Shown piece by piece: positions 6,562 to 15,174 of a stretch of 39,219 bases of DNA (the first letter of the stretch is position 1; each line of letters opens with the position of its first letter). The stretch lies in NCBI GenBank assembly GCA_024398935.1, contig JAKSIH010000028.1, forward strand, positions 1 through 39,219, written 5' to 3'. The notes under the pieces are model-generated. The model saw nothing but the letters and a program-made list of their open reading frames with translations. It had not been told where the DNA came from and ran no database searches. Position numbers and translations under genes: made by a program. The stretch comes from Fibrobacter sp. Its GTDB lineage: Bacteria; Fibrobacterota; Fibrobacteria; Fibrobacterales; Fibrobacteraceae.

Positions 6562-7986
6562 ATGATTTCTTCAGGATGGATAAAAGGATTTTTTGCAGGC
6601 TCGCTTCTGGCCACCTGTCTTGTCGGGTGTAGTTCAGACGACGACAGCGGCACCATCGTCATTCCGCCCCCGACTAGGGACGACGCATCGACCGTCCCGA
6701 TGGAACTGCAGTACAATTATGAACTTCTGGCTTATCTCTACTTCTACGCACACCTGAATAAAGAAATCAGCGAGAACGTGGAAGATTACTACAGGGCGCC
6801 CATCCAGGAAGATTACGGTTACAGCATGTGTACCATCGACTATACCGACGTGTGCTACATGTACAGCAGGATGAGCGATCCCTTTACCCGCTATTACGAT
6901 CCTTACTACGCCCCCTACATTTTAGACATGCTGGAACAGTCCGATCAGGAAGTGGGCATCGGTGCCGAATACGAATTTGTCGAGAAATCCAACACGCTCG
7001 TGATTACGGAAGTCTACAGCAAGTCCCCGGCCGACAAGGCTGGCCTCGCAGAAGGCGATACCGTCATAAGCATCCGCGGCGCCTCCCCCACCAACGAGGA
7101 TGCGGCACAGGCCCTACTCAGCGGAAAGGACGGGGACGAAATCGCCCTAGGCATCAAGCGCGGCGAGGACACCTCCACAGTCAAGATCCCGCTGGCAACC
7201 TATGCCACCCCAACGGTAAAGCTCCGCTACCAGGATTCCATTCCCGTCATCCGGATTACGGAATTCACGCCACAGACCGTAAGCGACAGCGGTACCTACG
7301 GTGAATTTGTCCAGGCTTTAAGAAAAACCGAGGGGGCGAAGTCCACCATCATCGACCTGCGGGGAAACCCCGGCGGCGACGTGGACCAGTGTAACGCCAT
7401 TTCCGCAGAACTGCTCAGCAAGGGCGACACCATCATCATCGACGTGGAGACCAACGTGGACTCCATCCTGGAAAAGGGGCAGTGGACCTATTTCCAGATT
7501 TTCGATACCGTCGCCTACACAGTTACCGTAGACGGTTCCGGAAGGGACCGTTACTATGTATTCCTTGCCGACTCCATGTCCGCAAGCTGCGCCGAGGTCA
7601 TGCTGTCCTCCATTTCCGTCAACAAGAAATCCCCCATCGTGGGCCTCACCTCCTACGGAAAAGGTATCGGTCAGCGTGTACTCGTGACCATCCAGAACGG
7701 TCTTTCGCTCATTACCGGATTGCAGTCCATCGACCGCGAGGGAAATGTCTACCATAAGGTGGGCATCGTCCCGGACTTCGAAAGCGGCGACCCGGAGGAA
7801 CAGATGGCAAAGGCCGTAGAATGGGCCAAGGACGGTTCCATGATCAGGACGGCCGGGTACGGGACAACCTCCACGGGACACTTCGCCAAGGCAAGGGCGA
7901 TGGACAAGCAGGAAGCCGGGCTTCCGAAAAATCGTCAGGAACTCCTGAGGCAACTGGGCGGAAAAATTTCTTTCCCGAAGCACTGA
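6562..7986 (+). CDS. S41-family peptidase lipoprotein with PDZ domain (second paralogue)
   Basis: The protein has 474 residues. The N-terminal signal ends in lipobox CLVGC (Cys23), followed by an Asp/Ser-rich linker. A helical region with SRMSDPFTRYYD leads to a PDZ domain (about 130-220; SPADKAGLAEGDTVISI) and the S41 core: IIDLRGNPGGDV, MSASCAEV and GLTSYGKGIGQ. The expected nucleophile is Ser342 and the base Lys367, again 25 apart. It shares layout and the unusual SASCAE motif with the gene upstream, so the two are tandem duplicates that have diverged. A strong AAGGAGG ribosome site sits 5 nt before the ATG, and the gene has its own probable promoter. It probably trims envelope proteins; the substrate is unknown. 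A bidirectional terminator follows. Confidence 0.9.
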   Translation: MISSGWIKGFFAGSLLATCLVGCSSDDDSGTIVIPPPTRDDASTVPMELQYNYELLAYLYFYAHLNKEISENVEDYYRAPIQEDYGYSMCTIDYTDVCYMYSRMSDPFTRYYDPYYAPYILDMLEQSDQEVGIGAEYEFVEKSNTLVITEVYSKSPADKAGLAEGDTVISIRGASPTNEDAAQALLSGKDGDEIALGIKRGEDTSTVKIPLATYATPTVKLRYQDSIPVIRITEFTPQTVSDSGTYGEFVQALRKTEGAKSTIIDLRGNPGGDVDQCNAISAELLSKGDTIIIDVETNVDSILEKGQWTYFQIFDTVAYTVTVDGSGRDRYYVFLADSMSASCAEVMLSSISVNKKSPIVGLTSYGKGIGQRVLVTIQNGLSLITGLQSIDREGNVYHKVGIVPDFESGDPEEQMAKAVEWAKDGSMIRTAGYGTTSTGHFAKARAMDKQEAGLPKNRQELLRQLGGKISFPKH

Positions 7987-8020
7987 GGAACACCGCCAGA
8001 AAAAAATTACAAAGCCAATG

Positions 8021-8048
8021 AAAAAAGTCCGACAGAGTCGGGCTTTTC
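8021..8048. terminator. Bidirectional terminator between convergent S41 and M23 genes
   Basis: A run of six A precedes GTCCGAC-AGA-GTCGGGC (8027-8043, 7 bp with one wobble), which is followed by TTTTCC and more T. Both strands carry a T-run after the stem, matching the convergent gene ends at 7986 and 8085. Confidence 0.8.
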
Positions 8049-8084
8049 CTTTTTATGAAATTCTTTTTCCGCGATGTAGGAAAA

Positions 8085-9395
8085 TCAGAGCTTGATCATG
8101 CGGACCATCACTTCCGTGGAATCGTTCGCCTTTACGGCAGGGGCTGCAAGGGTCTTTTCGATCTGGCTGCGGGCCACGGCAACCTGCTGCTTCAGGCGGG
8201 CAAGGCGTTCACCCGTCAGCTTCGGGGCCGCAATCATGGTCTTGCTTGCAGGGTTAATCCAGGCGCCCTTCTCGTTCTTGAAGCCTAGGTGCAGGTGGGG
8301 ACCGGTACTACGGCCAGTGGAACCTACTTTTCCAATCACCTGACGGGCGGCAACATGTGTACCCACGCTTACGCCTCGGACAGACATGTGCATATACCAG
8401 CTTTCGGAATTGTCCCTGTGGCGAATGGCAATCTTGTTTCCGCTGAATTCGTCGTAGCCGGAAACCGTAACCGTACCTTCGGCAACGGCATAAATGGGGG
8501 TGCCGGTCGGGCTACCATAGTCGATGCCATGGTGAGTCTTGCGCTGGCCCGTAATAGGATGGATTCGGGAACCGAAGGGACTGGTAATATGAAGACGGTC
8601 CAGCGGGTAGCGAAGGCCATCAAAAATCAGGGCCTCGCCATTTTCGGTATAGTGAGCGTTGAAGGAACTCTTGGGATCGCCGTCGTCATAGCGGAAAGCC
8701 TCGTGATGCCCGACAGTGCGGCCTTCGAACTCGGCATACACCACCTTGCCGGAAATCCAGATGGAATCCTGGTAGAAGGTGTCCTCCAGAAGGATACGGA
8801 AACGGTCGCCAGGCTGTGCCTGGGAGAAGGCAACCTTGCACTGGAGCACGCCCCCTACAACACCCGCCATACGCCTGGGGATTCCGACCTTGAGGAGCGT
8901 TCCATTCAAGGTTCCGCCAGGGGCGAGAGTTCCCTCGTAAATGGATAGCTTGCGGACCACCGGCTTTTCCACCCGGTTATAGACATAGTTGGTATCCACC
9001 CTAGTCAGCATGTGGACCGTGGCAGGATTCGTCGCATATCTAAAACGCTGGACGCTGCCCGAGGAATCCTTGGCGGCATAAAAGACCTGCCCAACCTTCA
9101 TGGAGGAAAGTTCCACGCTGTCCTGCATGGCAAGAACAATCTTGCCGCGTTCGGACGCATTGATATTCATGCGGTTCAGCACCTGGAAAAGACCATCGCC
9201 AGCACGAACGGTATCGTTTACAATATTCCACTTCACGGGAACTTCCTGAGTTTTGGACAACTCGGCCCGCAGGGAATCCACCCTTTGCTGCAGGACCTTG
9301 CCCTCATTCTTCAGGGCAAGAATCTGTTCCTCCTCGTTATCACACCCCACAAGGGCAAGAGCAAGTATTGCACAAAAAGCCAGTTTACGAATCAC
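8085..9395 (-). CDS. M23-family metallopeptidase lipoprotein (LytM/peptidoglycan hydrolase type)
   Basis: The protein has about 436 residues. A signal peptide ends in lipobox ALVGC, followed by a short coiled coil (EEEQILALKNEGKVLQQRVDSLRAEL). A LysM/OapA-like region (GDGLFQVLNRMNI) and a long beta-rich middle come next, then the M23 domain starting at ITSPFGSRIHP. Zinc ligands by motif are His288 and Asp292 (HHGID) and His369 (HLHLG), with His367 as the partner catalytic His. The family cleaves peptide cross-links in peptidoglycan or activates amidases. The GTG at 9395 is preferred because GAGG lies 5 nt upstream; the GTG two codons earlier overlaps that site. It follows the FKBP gene on the same strand but is separated from it by a terminator. 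Confidence 0.88.
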   Translation of the reverse strand: MIRKLAFCAILALALVGCDNEEEQILALKNEGKVLQQRVDSLRAELSKTQEVPVKWNIVNDTVRAGDGLFQVLNRMNINASERGKIVLAMQDSVELSSMKVGQVFYAAKDSSGSVQRFRYATNPATVHMLTRVDTNYVYNRVEKPVVRKLSIYEGTLAPGGTLNGTLLKVGIPRRMAGVVGGVLQCKVAFSQAQPGDRFRILLEDTFYQDSIWISGKVVYAEFEGRTVGHHEAFRYDDGDPKSSFNAHYTENGEALIFDGLRYPLDRLHITSPFGSRIHPITGQRKTHHGIDYGSPTGTPIYAVAEGTVTVSGYDEFSGNKIAIRHRDNSESWYMHMSVRGVSVGTHVAARQVIGKVGSTGRSTGPHLHLGFKNEKGAWINPASKTMIAAPKLTGERLARLKQQVAVARSQIEKTLAAPAVKANDSTEVMVRMIKL

Positions 9396-9439
9396 AAGCA
9401 CCTCAAAAAATCACAATTTTCCTGAAGTCCACAAAATAG

Positions 9440-9475
9440 AAAAATTCCCCGGACGAACTCCGGGGAATTTCAAGC
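9440..9475 (-). terminator. Terminator after the FKBP gene
   Basis: A perfect 12-bp stem, AAATTCCCCGGA with TCCGGGGAATTT (9442-9470), has a 5-nt loop. Read on the minus strand it is followed by T-rich sequence (TTTTTCTATTTTG), so it ends the FKBP transcript before the M23 gene. Confidence 0.8.
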
Positions 9476-9520
9476 GTTTAAAGAACTATTGTCTTCAATC
9501 GTTAATATTAACGAAATTTA

Positions 9521-10450
9521 TTAGACACCGCCTTCTGCAGCGGGAGCATCCTTCTTGGCGCGCTTCTTGGACTTCTTTTCCGGTGCTGCAGCAGGAGCAG
9601 CGGCATCAGCAGGAGCAGCAGCGGGCTTTGCAACAGCCTTCTTTGCAGGAGCCTTCTTGGCGGGTTCCGGCTTTGCTTCTGCAGCGGGAGCTTCAGCAGC
9701 GGGGGCAGTTGCATCGAGCAGTTCAATGTCGAACACGAGAGTGCTGTTTGCAGGAATACCCGGACGGCCGCTAGGACCATAGGCCAGGTTGCTGGGGATC
9801 CAAGCCTGGACCTTGCTACCCACCTTCATGAGCTTCAGCACTTCGGTCCAGCCGGGAATCACAGCATTAACAGGGAAATCTGCAGGCTGGCCACGATCAA
9901 CGGAGCTGTCGAACTTGGTACCATCCAGCAGGGTGCCGGTGTAGTGAACCTTTACCATCCAGCCGTCAGCCGGAGCAGCGCCAGTACCTTCGGTAATCAC
10001 CTTATACTGCAGGCCACTTTCGGTGGTGATCACGCCTTCGGCAGTCTTGTTCTTTGCGAGGAAAGCTTCGCCGGCAGCCTTGTTGGCTTCGGCAGCGATG
10101 CTATCCTTCTTGACCTTTTCGGCCTGACGGTCAGAGGAAAGCTTGTTGAGGGTTTCGAAAACGATGGTGTCGTTCATCAGGAACTTGGTGGAATCTTCGT
10201 TGTAGCGTTCCTTGAAAGCCTGGATGAACAGATCGATGTCCAGGTCGATGGAATCACGGGTCACCAGCTGGAAGTGAGCCTGGTTACCGAAGTGAGCACC
10301 GAGAGCGTAGCTATACTTGTCCTTTTCGGTTTCCAGAACAGACTTGGTCTTCATGGAAGCACCAGAGTTTGCAGAATCATCGGCAGGCAGACCGCAAGCA
10401 GTAAGGGCGGCTGCGACAAGACCAGCGGAGAGAATCAGTTTTTTATTCAT
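9521..10450 (-). CDS. FKBP-type peptidyl-prolyl cis-trans isomerase lipoprotein
   Basis: The protein has about 309 residues. The signal sequence ends in lipobox LTAC, giving a lipoprotein facing the periplasm. An N-terminal helical dimerisation-like domain (KYSYALGAHFG, as in FkpA/Mip proteins) leads to a complete FKBP domain: VKVHYTGTLLDGTKFDSS, FPVNAVIPGWTEVLKLMKVG, NLAYG, IPANSTLVFDIELL. It should catalyse prolyl isomerisation and help fold exported proteins. The C-terminus is an odd Ala/Pro/Lys-rich tail of about 65 residues (APAKKAVAKPAAAPADAA) ending in a very basic KKSKKRAKK, which may bind the cell wall or other polyanions. The ATG at 10450 has AAAGGA at a proper distance; two earlier in-frame starts do not. 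Confidence 0.92.
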   Translation of the reverse strand: MNKKLILSAGLVAAALTACGLPADDSANSGASMKTKSVLETEKDKYSYALGAHFGNQAHFQLVTRDSIDLDIDLFIQAFKERYNEDSTKFLMNDTIVFETLNKLSSDRQAEKVKKDSIAAEANKAAGEAFLAKNKTAEGVITTESGLQYKVITEGTGAAPADGWMVKVHYTGTLLDGTKFDSSVDRGQPADFPVNAVIPGWTEVLKLMKVGSKVQAWIPSNLAYGPSGRPGIPANSTLVFDIELLDATAPAAEAPAAEAKPEPAKKAPAKKAVAKPAAAPADAAAPAAAPEKKSKKRAKKDAPAAEGGV

Positions 10451-10543
10451 TACCATTCCTTTTTTTGTTCGTTTGCCTTGAAAAATAACAAAAAACACAG
10501 TTCAGGGACACGGATTAACTCTTTTTTATCAAAAGTTTTTTCA

Positions 10544-10549
10544 TATATT
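10544..10549 (+). promoter_or_regulatory. Probable -10 element (TATATT) for glmS
   Basis: TATATT in the context TCATATATTACC lies 29 nt before the glmS ATG. No convincing -35 is seen. The same hexamer occurs before several other genes here. The 128-nt gap between the divergent FKBP and glmS genes is AT-rich and holds no other feature I can support. Confidence 0.4.
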
Positions 10550-10578
10550 ACCACCTGTAAGTAAATCAAGGAATTTCT

Positions 10579-12405
10579 ATGTGTGGAATTGTAGGCTATA
10601 TCGGGCAAAATAATGCGTTACCCATTCTTGTTGGCGGTCTGAAGAAACTGGAATACCGCGGATACGACAGTTCCGGCGTTTCCGTCCTGAGCGATGGAGA
10701 CATCAGGACGGTCCGTGCCTCCGGTAAAATCAGCTCCCTGGAAGAAAAGCTGAAGGCAGCACCTGTCAAGGGGAACCTCGGCATCGCCCACACCCGCTGG
10801 GCAACTCATGGCGCGCCCACCGAACAGAACGCCCACCCCCACACCAGCTTCGACGGAAACATTTCCATCGTCCATAACGGCATTATCGAGAACTACGCCT
10901 CCCTGAAGAAACGTCTCCAGGCCGACGGCATTGAGTTCAAGTCTGAAACAGACACCGAAGTGGTTGCACACCTTATCGCCAAGTTCTACAACGGAAACCT
11001 GAAGGACGCGGTTCTCAAGGCGCTTTCCCTTATCGAGGGAACCTTCGGCCTTGCCGTCATCTGTAAGGACCGTCCGGGAACCATGATCGGTGCCCGCCGC
11101 GGTAGCCCCCTGATTTTAGGTATCGGCCAGAACGAGTTCTACCTGGCCAGCGACGTTTCCGCCATCATCAGCCACACCCAGAAGGTGGTCTATCTGGAAG
11201 ACAACGACGTGGTGGAAATCCATAACGATGGCTACAACCTGCTGAACATCTTGCGCCAGCCGGTGCAGCACGAAGTCCAGGATGTGGAATTCGATGCAGA
11301 CGCCATCGCCAAGGGCGGTTTTGCCCACTTCATGCTGAAGGAAATTTTTGAACAGCCCGAAGTGCTGCGCAACACCATGCGCGGTCGCCTGCTTGCCGCC
11401 GAAGGCAACGCAAAGCTTGCGGGTCTCGACACCAACATCAAGGAACTGCGCAACATCAACCGCATCATCATTACCGCCTGCGGTACCAGCTACTATGCCG
11501 GTATGGTAGGCGAATACATGATCGAGGATCTGGCTGGCGTTCCTGTGGAAGTGGAATACGCTTCTGAATTCCGCTACAGAAACCCAATCATCAAGCCGGG
11601 AACATTGGTCCTCGCCATTTCCCAGTCCGGCGAAACCGCAGACACCCTTGCCGCCCTGAAGGAAGCACAGCAGAAGGGAGCCACCGCTCTTGCCATCTGT
11701 AACGGCGTAGGTTCCACCATTGCACGCACCAGCGATGGCGGCGTTTACTTGCACGCAGGCCCCGAAATCGGCGTGGCCTCTACCAAGGCGTTTACTTCCC
11801 AGGTTACGGTCCTTGCCATGATCGCACTGCTGCTTGGTCGTCAGCGTCGCCTCAGTTTCGAAAGCGGCATGGACATCGTGAAAGCCATGCAGGAACTACC
11901 GGAACTGGTGGAAAAGACCCTGAAGCTTTCCGACCAGATTGCAGGCATTGCCCAGAAATACGCCAAGGCAGGAAACTTCCTGTACCTGGGGCGCCATTAC
12001 AACTATCCCGTGGCCATGGAAGGCGCATTGAAGCTGAAGGAAATCAGCTACATCCACGCCGAAGGCTACCCCGCTGCAGAAATGAAGCACGGTCCCATCG
12101 CCCTCATCGACGAGAACATGCCGGTTGTAGTGATCGCCCCGAAGGACGCCCTCTTCGACAAAGTTATCAGTAATGTTCGTGAAATCAAGGCCCGTGGTGG
12201 CAAGGTCATCGCCATCTCTACGGAAGATTGCCATCCGCTGGACGAAATCGCCGACCATCTGATCAAAGTCCCGAAAACAATCAGCATGCTGATGCCCATT
12301 CTCACCTGCATTCCGCTGCAGTTGATGGCCTACCATATCGCAGTCCTTCGCGGAAACGACGTGGACCAGCCCAGAAACCTCGCCAAGAGCGTGACGGTGG
12401 AATAG
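10579..12405 (+). CDS. glmS: Glutamine--fructose-6-phosphate aminotransferase (isomerizing)
   Basis: The protein has 608 residues, the usual length (E. coli 609). It starts MCGIVGYIG, where Cys2 becomes the N-terminal nucleophile of the glutaminase domain after Met removal. RWATHGAPT and HNGIIENY are further glutaminase motifs. Two SIS sugar-phosphate domains follow (about 285-420 with TACGTSYYAG and SQSGETADT; about 455-595 with LKLKEISYIHAEGY). The C-terminus ends LAKSVTVE, as in the family. It makes glucosamine-6-phosphate from fructose-6-phosphate and glutamine, the first step to UDP-GlcNAc for peptidoglycan and lipid A. There is no glmS ribozyme in the short leader. It is transcribed divergently from the FKBP gene. 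Confidence 0.97.
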   Translation: MCGIVGYIGQNNALPILVGGLKKLEYRGYDSSGVSVLSDGDIRTVRASGKISSLEEKLKAAPVKGNLGIAHTRWATHGAPTEQNAHPHTSFDGNISIVHNGIIENYASLKKRLQADGIEFKSETDTEVVAHLIAKFYNGNLKDAVLKALSLIEGTFGLAVICKDRPGTMIGARRGSPLILGIGQNEFYLASDVSAIISHTQKVVYLEDNDVVEIHNDGYNLLNILRQPVQHEVQDVEFDADAIAKGGFAHFMLKEIFEQPEVLRNTMRGRLLAAEGNAKLAGLDTNIKELRNINRIIITACGTSYYAGMVGEYMIEDLAGVPVEVEYASEFRYRNPIIKPGTLVLAISQSGETADTLAALKEAQQKGATALAICNGVGSTIARTSDGGVYLHAGPEIGVASTKAFTSQVTVLAMIALLLGRQRRLSFESGMDIVKAMQELPELVEKTLKLSDQIAGIAQKYAKAGNFLYLGRHYNYPVAMEGALKLKEISYIHAEGYPAAEMKHGPIALIDENMPVVVIAPKDALFDKVISNVREIKARGGKVIAISTEDCHPLDEIADHLIKVPKTISMLMPILTCIPLQLMAYHIAVLRGNDVDQPRNLAKSVTVE

Positions 12406-12420
12406 GGGTTTGTAGGAAGT

Positions 12421-12490
12421 GGTTAGTGATTAGTGATTAGTGATTAGTGGTTAGTGAATAGAGATTAGAAATCAGAAACTAGAGACTAGT
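12421..12490. repeat. Heptanucleotide array, consensus GATTAGT, 10 units
   Basis: Ten consecutive 7-nt units run from 12421 to 12490. The first five are near-identical (GATTAGT or GGTTAGT) and the rest drift (GAATAGA, GATTAGA, AATCAGA, AACTAGA, GACTAGT) but keep the register. It lies just after the glmS stop in the 237-nt gap before scpA, where I see no gene and no clear terminator. Confidence 0.9.
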
Positions 12491-12562
12491 GATTTCAGGA
12501 ATACTCCGTAGAAAAAAATAAAGACGACCCCACCCTGAAACCGCAAACTCTTGCATCCTGTT

Positions 12563-12597
12563 GCCCTAGCCCCTAGAACCTAGCCCCTAGCCCCTAA
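12563..12597. repeat. Second heptanucleotide array, consensus CCCCTAG, 5 units
   Basis: GCCCTAG, CCCCTAG, AACCTAG, CCCCTAG and CCCCTAA follow one another, then decay into TATACCCTAACCTCTAA. It has a different sequence from the array 70 nt upstream but the same 7-nt period and the same TAG/CTA core. It ends about 45 nt before the scpA start, so it lies in the scpA promoter or leader. Confidence 0.85.
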
Positions 12598-12642
12598 TAT
12601 ACCCTAACCTCTAAACTAAAGATTTTTCTACATTTGTCTCCT

Positions 12643-14259
12643 ATGGAAGTGGAACAGGAACTTTTGGAGCAGGAAGAATACGAAGTCCGTATTGGAGCCT
12701 TCAACGGCCCCATGGACCTTCTGGTATACCTAGTCCAGAAAAAAGAAGTTCCGCTGGAACAGATTTCCATTGCAGAAATTGCAGACCAGTTCCTAAAGTG
12801 GGTTAACATCTATAGCGAGTCCTCCAGCATGGACCTTTCCAAGGCCGGGGACTTCCTGTCTATGGCAAGCCGACTGATGGCATTAAAGGTCCAGGAACTA
12901 TTGCCTGCCGAAGAACGCGATCCCGAAATGGAAGCGGAATACAACGAAGACCGCGAAGCCCTCATGAAGGAAATGCTGGAATACCAGCGTTTCAAGCAGG
13001 TCGCCAGCGGGCTTCAGGAAATGGAAGGCAACAACTTCGGTACTTATTCCCGCGGTCGTCTGGAAAAGACCCAAAACGACGAGGAGACTCTGGCCGACGC
13101 CAACATCTGGCAGCTGTTCCGCGCCTACCAAAAAAGTTTAAAGACAAAAATTTCGGAAACAATCCACCACATCGAGCTGGACTATGTTACCATCCAGGAC
13201 CGGCAACAGGCCATCAACAATTACCTGAGCGTAAACGGCCGCGCCCTATTCGAGGATCTGCTGGATAACGATTCCCACCCCATTGTGGCCGCAGTTACCT
13301 TCATGGCAATGCTCGAGATGATCAAGACCGACGAAATCGTCTTCCGCCAGAGTGAACTGTTCGGCCCCATCTGGATTTACCGCAAGAAGAACAATGCGGA
13401 CTACGCCGACGAAATGGCCCGGGAAACAGTCTTCTTCAGCAAGGATCCCGATGTGAAGCCGGGTCTTGTGGAAGCCATACGTAACCAGGCGCTGGCCCGT
13501 TCCAAGGAACAAACCGTGGGAGACCTGGCCGCAGTCATGCGCGAAGCGGTACAGTGGACAGAAAGCGGTCGCAATGTTTCCGAGGATGACCTTACCGCCA
13601 TGCTGGAAGGCAAGGTGGATATGTCCGACGTCCAGGAGAACCCCTTCGCCGAAATGATGAAGGAAGACGATGCTGCAGAAGGCATTACCACGCCAACAGC
13701 GGAAACTCCTGCTGAAGGCAATGTCTCTGTACCTGTTGCAGAACAACAAGTCACGGACTCCTTTGCGGAGCAGCAAGAAATAGCCCCCGCAGTCGAAGAA
13801 CCTATGATCACGGCAAATGAATCCGAATCTGCGGAACCCGTTTTTGAAAATTCCGCTGACGAGGATGAAGAGGTCACTCCCGTAGTAATGACACCAGCCG
13901 ATGATGACGAAGGCTTTGTCCCTACGGTCGTATCAGCAAGTGAAGTTACGGAAGATCCGATAATCTCCAGCCCCACACAGGATGCGTCTCCCGAGCAGCA
14001 AATGTCTGACGAAGAATTTGCGGAATTCATGAGGAAGGCTCAGGAATTTTATAACAACGGCGGAGCTGCATCGGAAACACCCGAAGTTTCCGCGGAAATT
14101 CCGAATGCGCAGGAAGAAGAAATCCCAGTTGTCCAAAAAGTCTCTGAGCCTGAAGAATCCAAAGACGACGAGCCATTCTTTGCCGGCAATGAAATGACGG
14201 ACGAAGAGTACATCGCCTATCTTACCAGAAGCGCAAAGAACTTCGGAAAGAAAGACTAA
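12643..14259 (+). CDS. scpA: Segregation and condensation protein A with long acidic C-terminal extension
   Basis: The protein has 538 residues. Residues 1-245 are a standard ScpA (kleisin): FNGPMDLLVYLVQKKEVPLEQISIAEIADQ at the N-terminal SMC-neck-binding helix region and a C-terminal winged-helix region (HPIVAAVTFMAMLEMIKTDEI). ScpA joins SMC and ScpB in the bacterial condensin complex. Usual length is 230-280, so about 290 extra residues follow. The extension begins with a helical part, continues as an acidic, Thr/Pro/Glu-rich disordered stretch, and ends with two similar short helices at residues 454 (MSDEEFAEFMRKAQEF) and 518 (MTDEEYIAYLTRSAKNF). ATG 12643 is preferred over a TTG nine bases upstream; neither has a good ribosome site. 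No scpB lies adjacent. Confidence 0.9.
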   Translation: MEVEQELLEQEEYEVRIGAFNGPMDLLVYLVQKKEVPLEQISIAEIADQFLKWVNIYSESSSMDLSKAGDFLSMASRLMALKVQELLPAEERDPEMEAEYNEDREALMKEMLEYQRFKQVASGLQEMEGNNFGTYSRGRLEKTQNDEETLADANIWQLFRAYQKSLKTKISETIHHIELDYVTIQDRQQAINNYLSVNGRALFEDLLDNDSHPIVAAVTFMAMLEMIKTDEIVFRQSELFGPIWIYRKKNNADYADEMARETVFFSKDPDVKPGLVEAIRNQALARSKEQTVGDLAAVMREAVQWTESGRNVSEDDLTAMLEGKVDMSDVQENPFAEMMKEDDAAEGITTPTAETPAEGNVSVPVAEQQVTDSFAEQQEIAPAVEEPMITANESESAEPVFENSADEDEEVTPVVMTPADDDEGFVPTVVSASEVTEDPIISSPTQDASPEQQMSDEEFAEFMRKAQEFYNNGGAASETPEVSAEIPNAQEEEIPVVQKVSEPEESKDDEPFFAGNEMTDEEYIAYLTRSAKNFGKKD

Positions 14260-14292
14260 ACCCCATAAGAACAAAGACGGAATCCATCCGAC

Positions 14293-14331
14293 AAAAAAAG
14301 AAGCACCGCCGAGACGGTGCTTTCGTTTTTT
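14293..14331. terminator. Bidirectional terminator between scpA and the YugP-like gene
   Basis: A run of seven A precedes AGCACCG (14302-14308), which pairs with CGGTGCT (14315-14321) and is followed by TTCGTTTTTT. T-runs occur on both strands, as expected between convergent genes. Confidence 0.8.
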
Positions 14332-14358
14332 GCAGGGTGTTCCCGCTATGTCAAAAAT

Positions 14359-15075
14359 CTAGTCGTCGCTTCGACCGCCAATTAGCCCCGCCCGATAAGC
14401 CCAGTAAAGGAGCTGGAGAATGGAACCAATCGCTGCAGCTACATAGGTAAGTCCTGCAGCCAGAAGCACGCCGCTTACCGTATTGTATTCGCGTCCCTGT
14501 GCAACAATGTCCAGGCGGGCAAGAATCTTCTTTGCACGGCGGGAGGCGTCAAATTCTACGGGAACCGTAACCAGGGTGAACAGGGTCATGGCAGCAAAAA
14601 GGAGAACTCCAACCACAGCCACATCGTGACCGATGGCCTTGCCCGCACCCATCAGGGCAATTCCAATAATGACAATCATGGGACCGAGACTGGAACCGAT
14701 ATTCGCAACAGGCACGATGGTAGAACGAAGCCACATGGGAAAATAGTCCTGGGCGTGTTGAATCGCGTGACCAACTTCGTGAGCGGCGACGCCTGCCGCA
14801 CTTGCACTACGGCCGTTGTACACTTCCGGAGAAAGATTCAGGGTCTTGTTCATGGGATTGTAATGGTCCGAAAGGAATCCCTGATGCTGCAGGACCTGGA
14901 CATCGGTAATTCCAGCATCCATCAGGATTGCCTTTGCAACTTCGGCACCGGTAAGGCCGCTTGTAATTTTCACCTTCTGGCCAGCGTTGAAACGAACCTT
15001 CACCAAGCCAGACACACCCAGTGACAGAACCATCGTCACCAACAGGATACCCATGTATAAAGGATCAAACATCAT
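14359..15075 (-). CDS. YugP-type zinc metallopeptidase (membrane)
   Basis: The protein has about 239 residues. An N-terminal membrane segment (LYMGILLVTMVLSLGVSGL) is followed by a soluble part with the zinc motif AAHEVGHAIQH and the preceding LSPEVYNGRSASAAGVA, then two more hydrophobic stretches around VPVEFDASRRAKKIL and a C-terminal membrane segment. This order matches the YugP/PF04298 family of inner-membrane zinc peptidases of unknown substrate. HExxH is present, so catalysis is possible. The ATG at 15075 (or the next one) follows AAGGGG by about 10 nt; a TTG seven codons upstream would place the ribosome site inside the gene. It is downstream of the GH44 gene by about 100 nt with no clear terminator between them. 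Confidence 0.85.
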   Translation of the reverse strand: MMFDPLYMGILLVTMVLSLGVSGLVKVRFNAGQKVKITSGLTGAEVAKAILMDAGITDVQVLQHQGFLSDHYNPMNKTLNLSPEVYNGRSASAAGVAAHEVGHAIQHAQDYFPMWLRSTIVPVANIGSSLGPMIVIIGIALMGAGKAIGHDVAVVGVLLFAAMTLFTLVTVPVEFDASRRAKKILARLDIVAQGREYNTVSGVLLAAGLTYVAAAIGSILQLLYWAYRAGLIGGRSDD

Positions 15076-15174
15076 AGGCAGAAATCCCCTTTTCAAAAAG
15101 TTTTACAGGATTAAATGTACAAAACAAATGGGTGAACTAGCCACCCATTCATCATCAAATCAGAGGATTCATCC

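Noticed and set aside
10451..10578. glmS ribozyme in the glmS leader
   Set aside because: The leader after the predicted start is about 25 nt and the whole gap is AT-rich with no ribozyme core.
12421..12490. CRISPR array
   Set aside because: The units are 7 nt and directly adjacent, with no spacers and no cas genes nearby; the same applies to 29591-29681.
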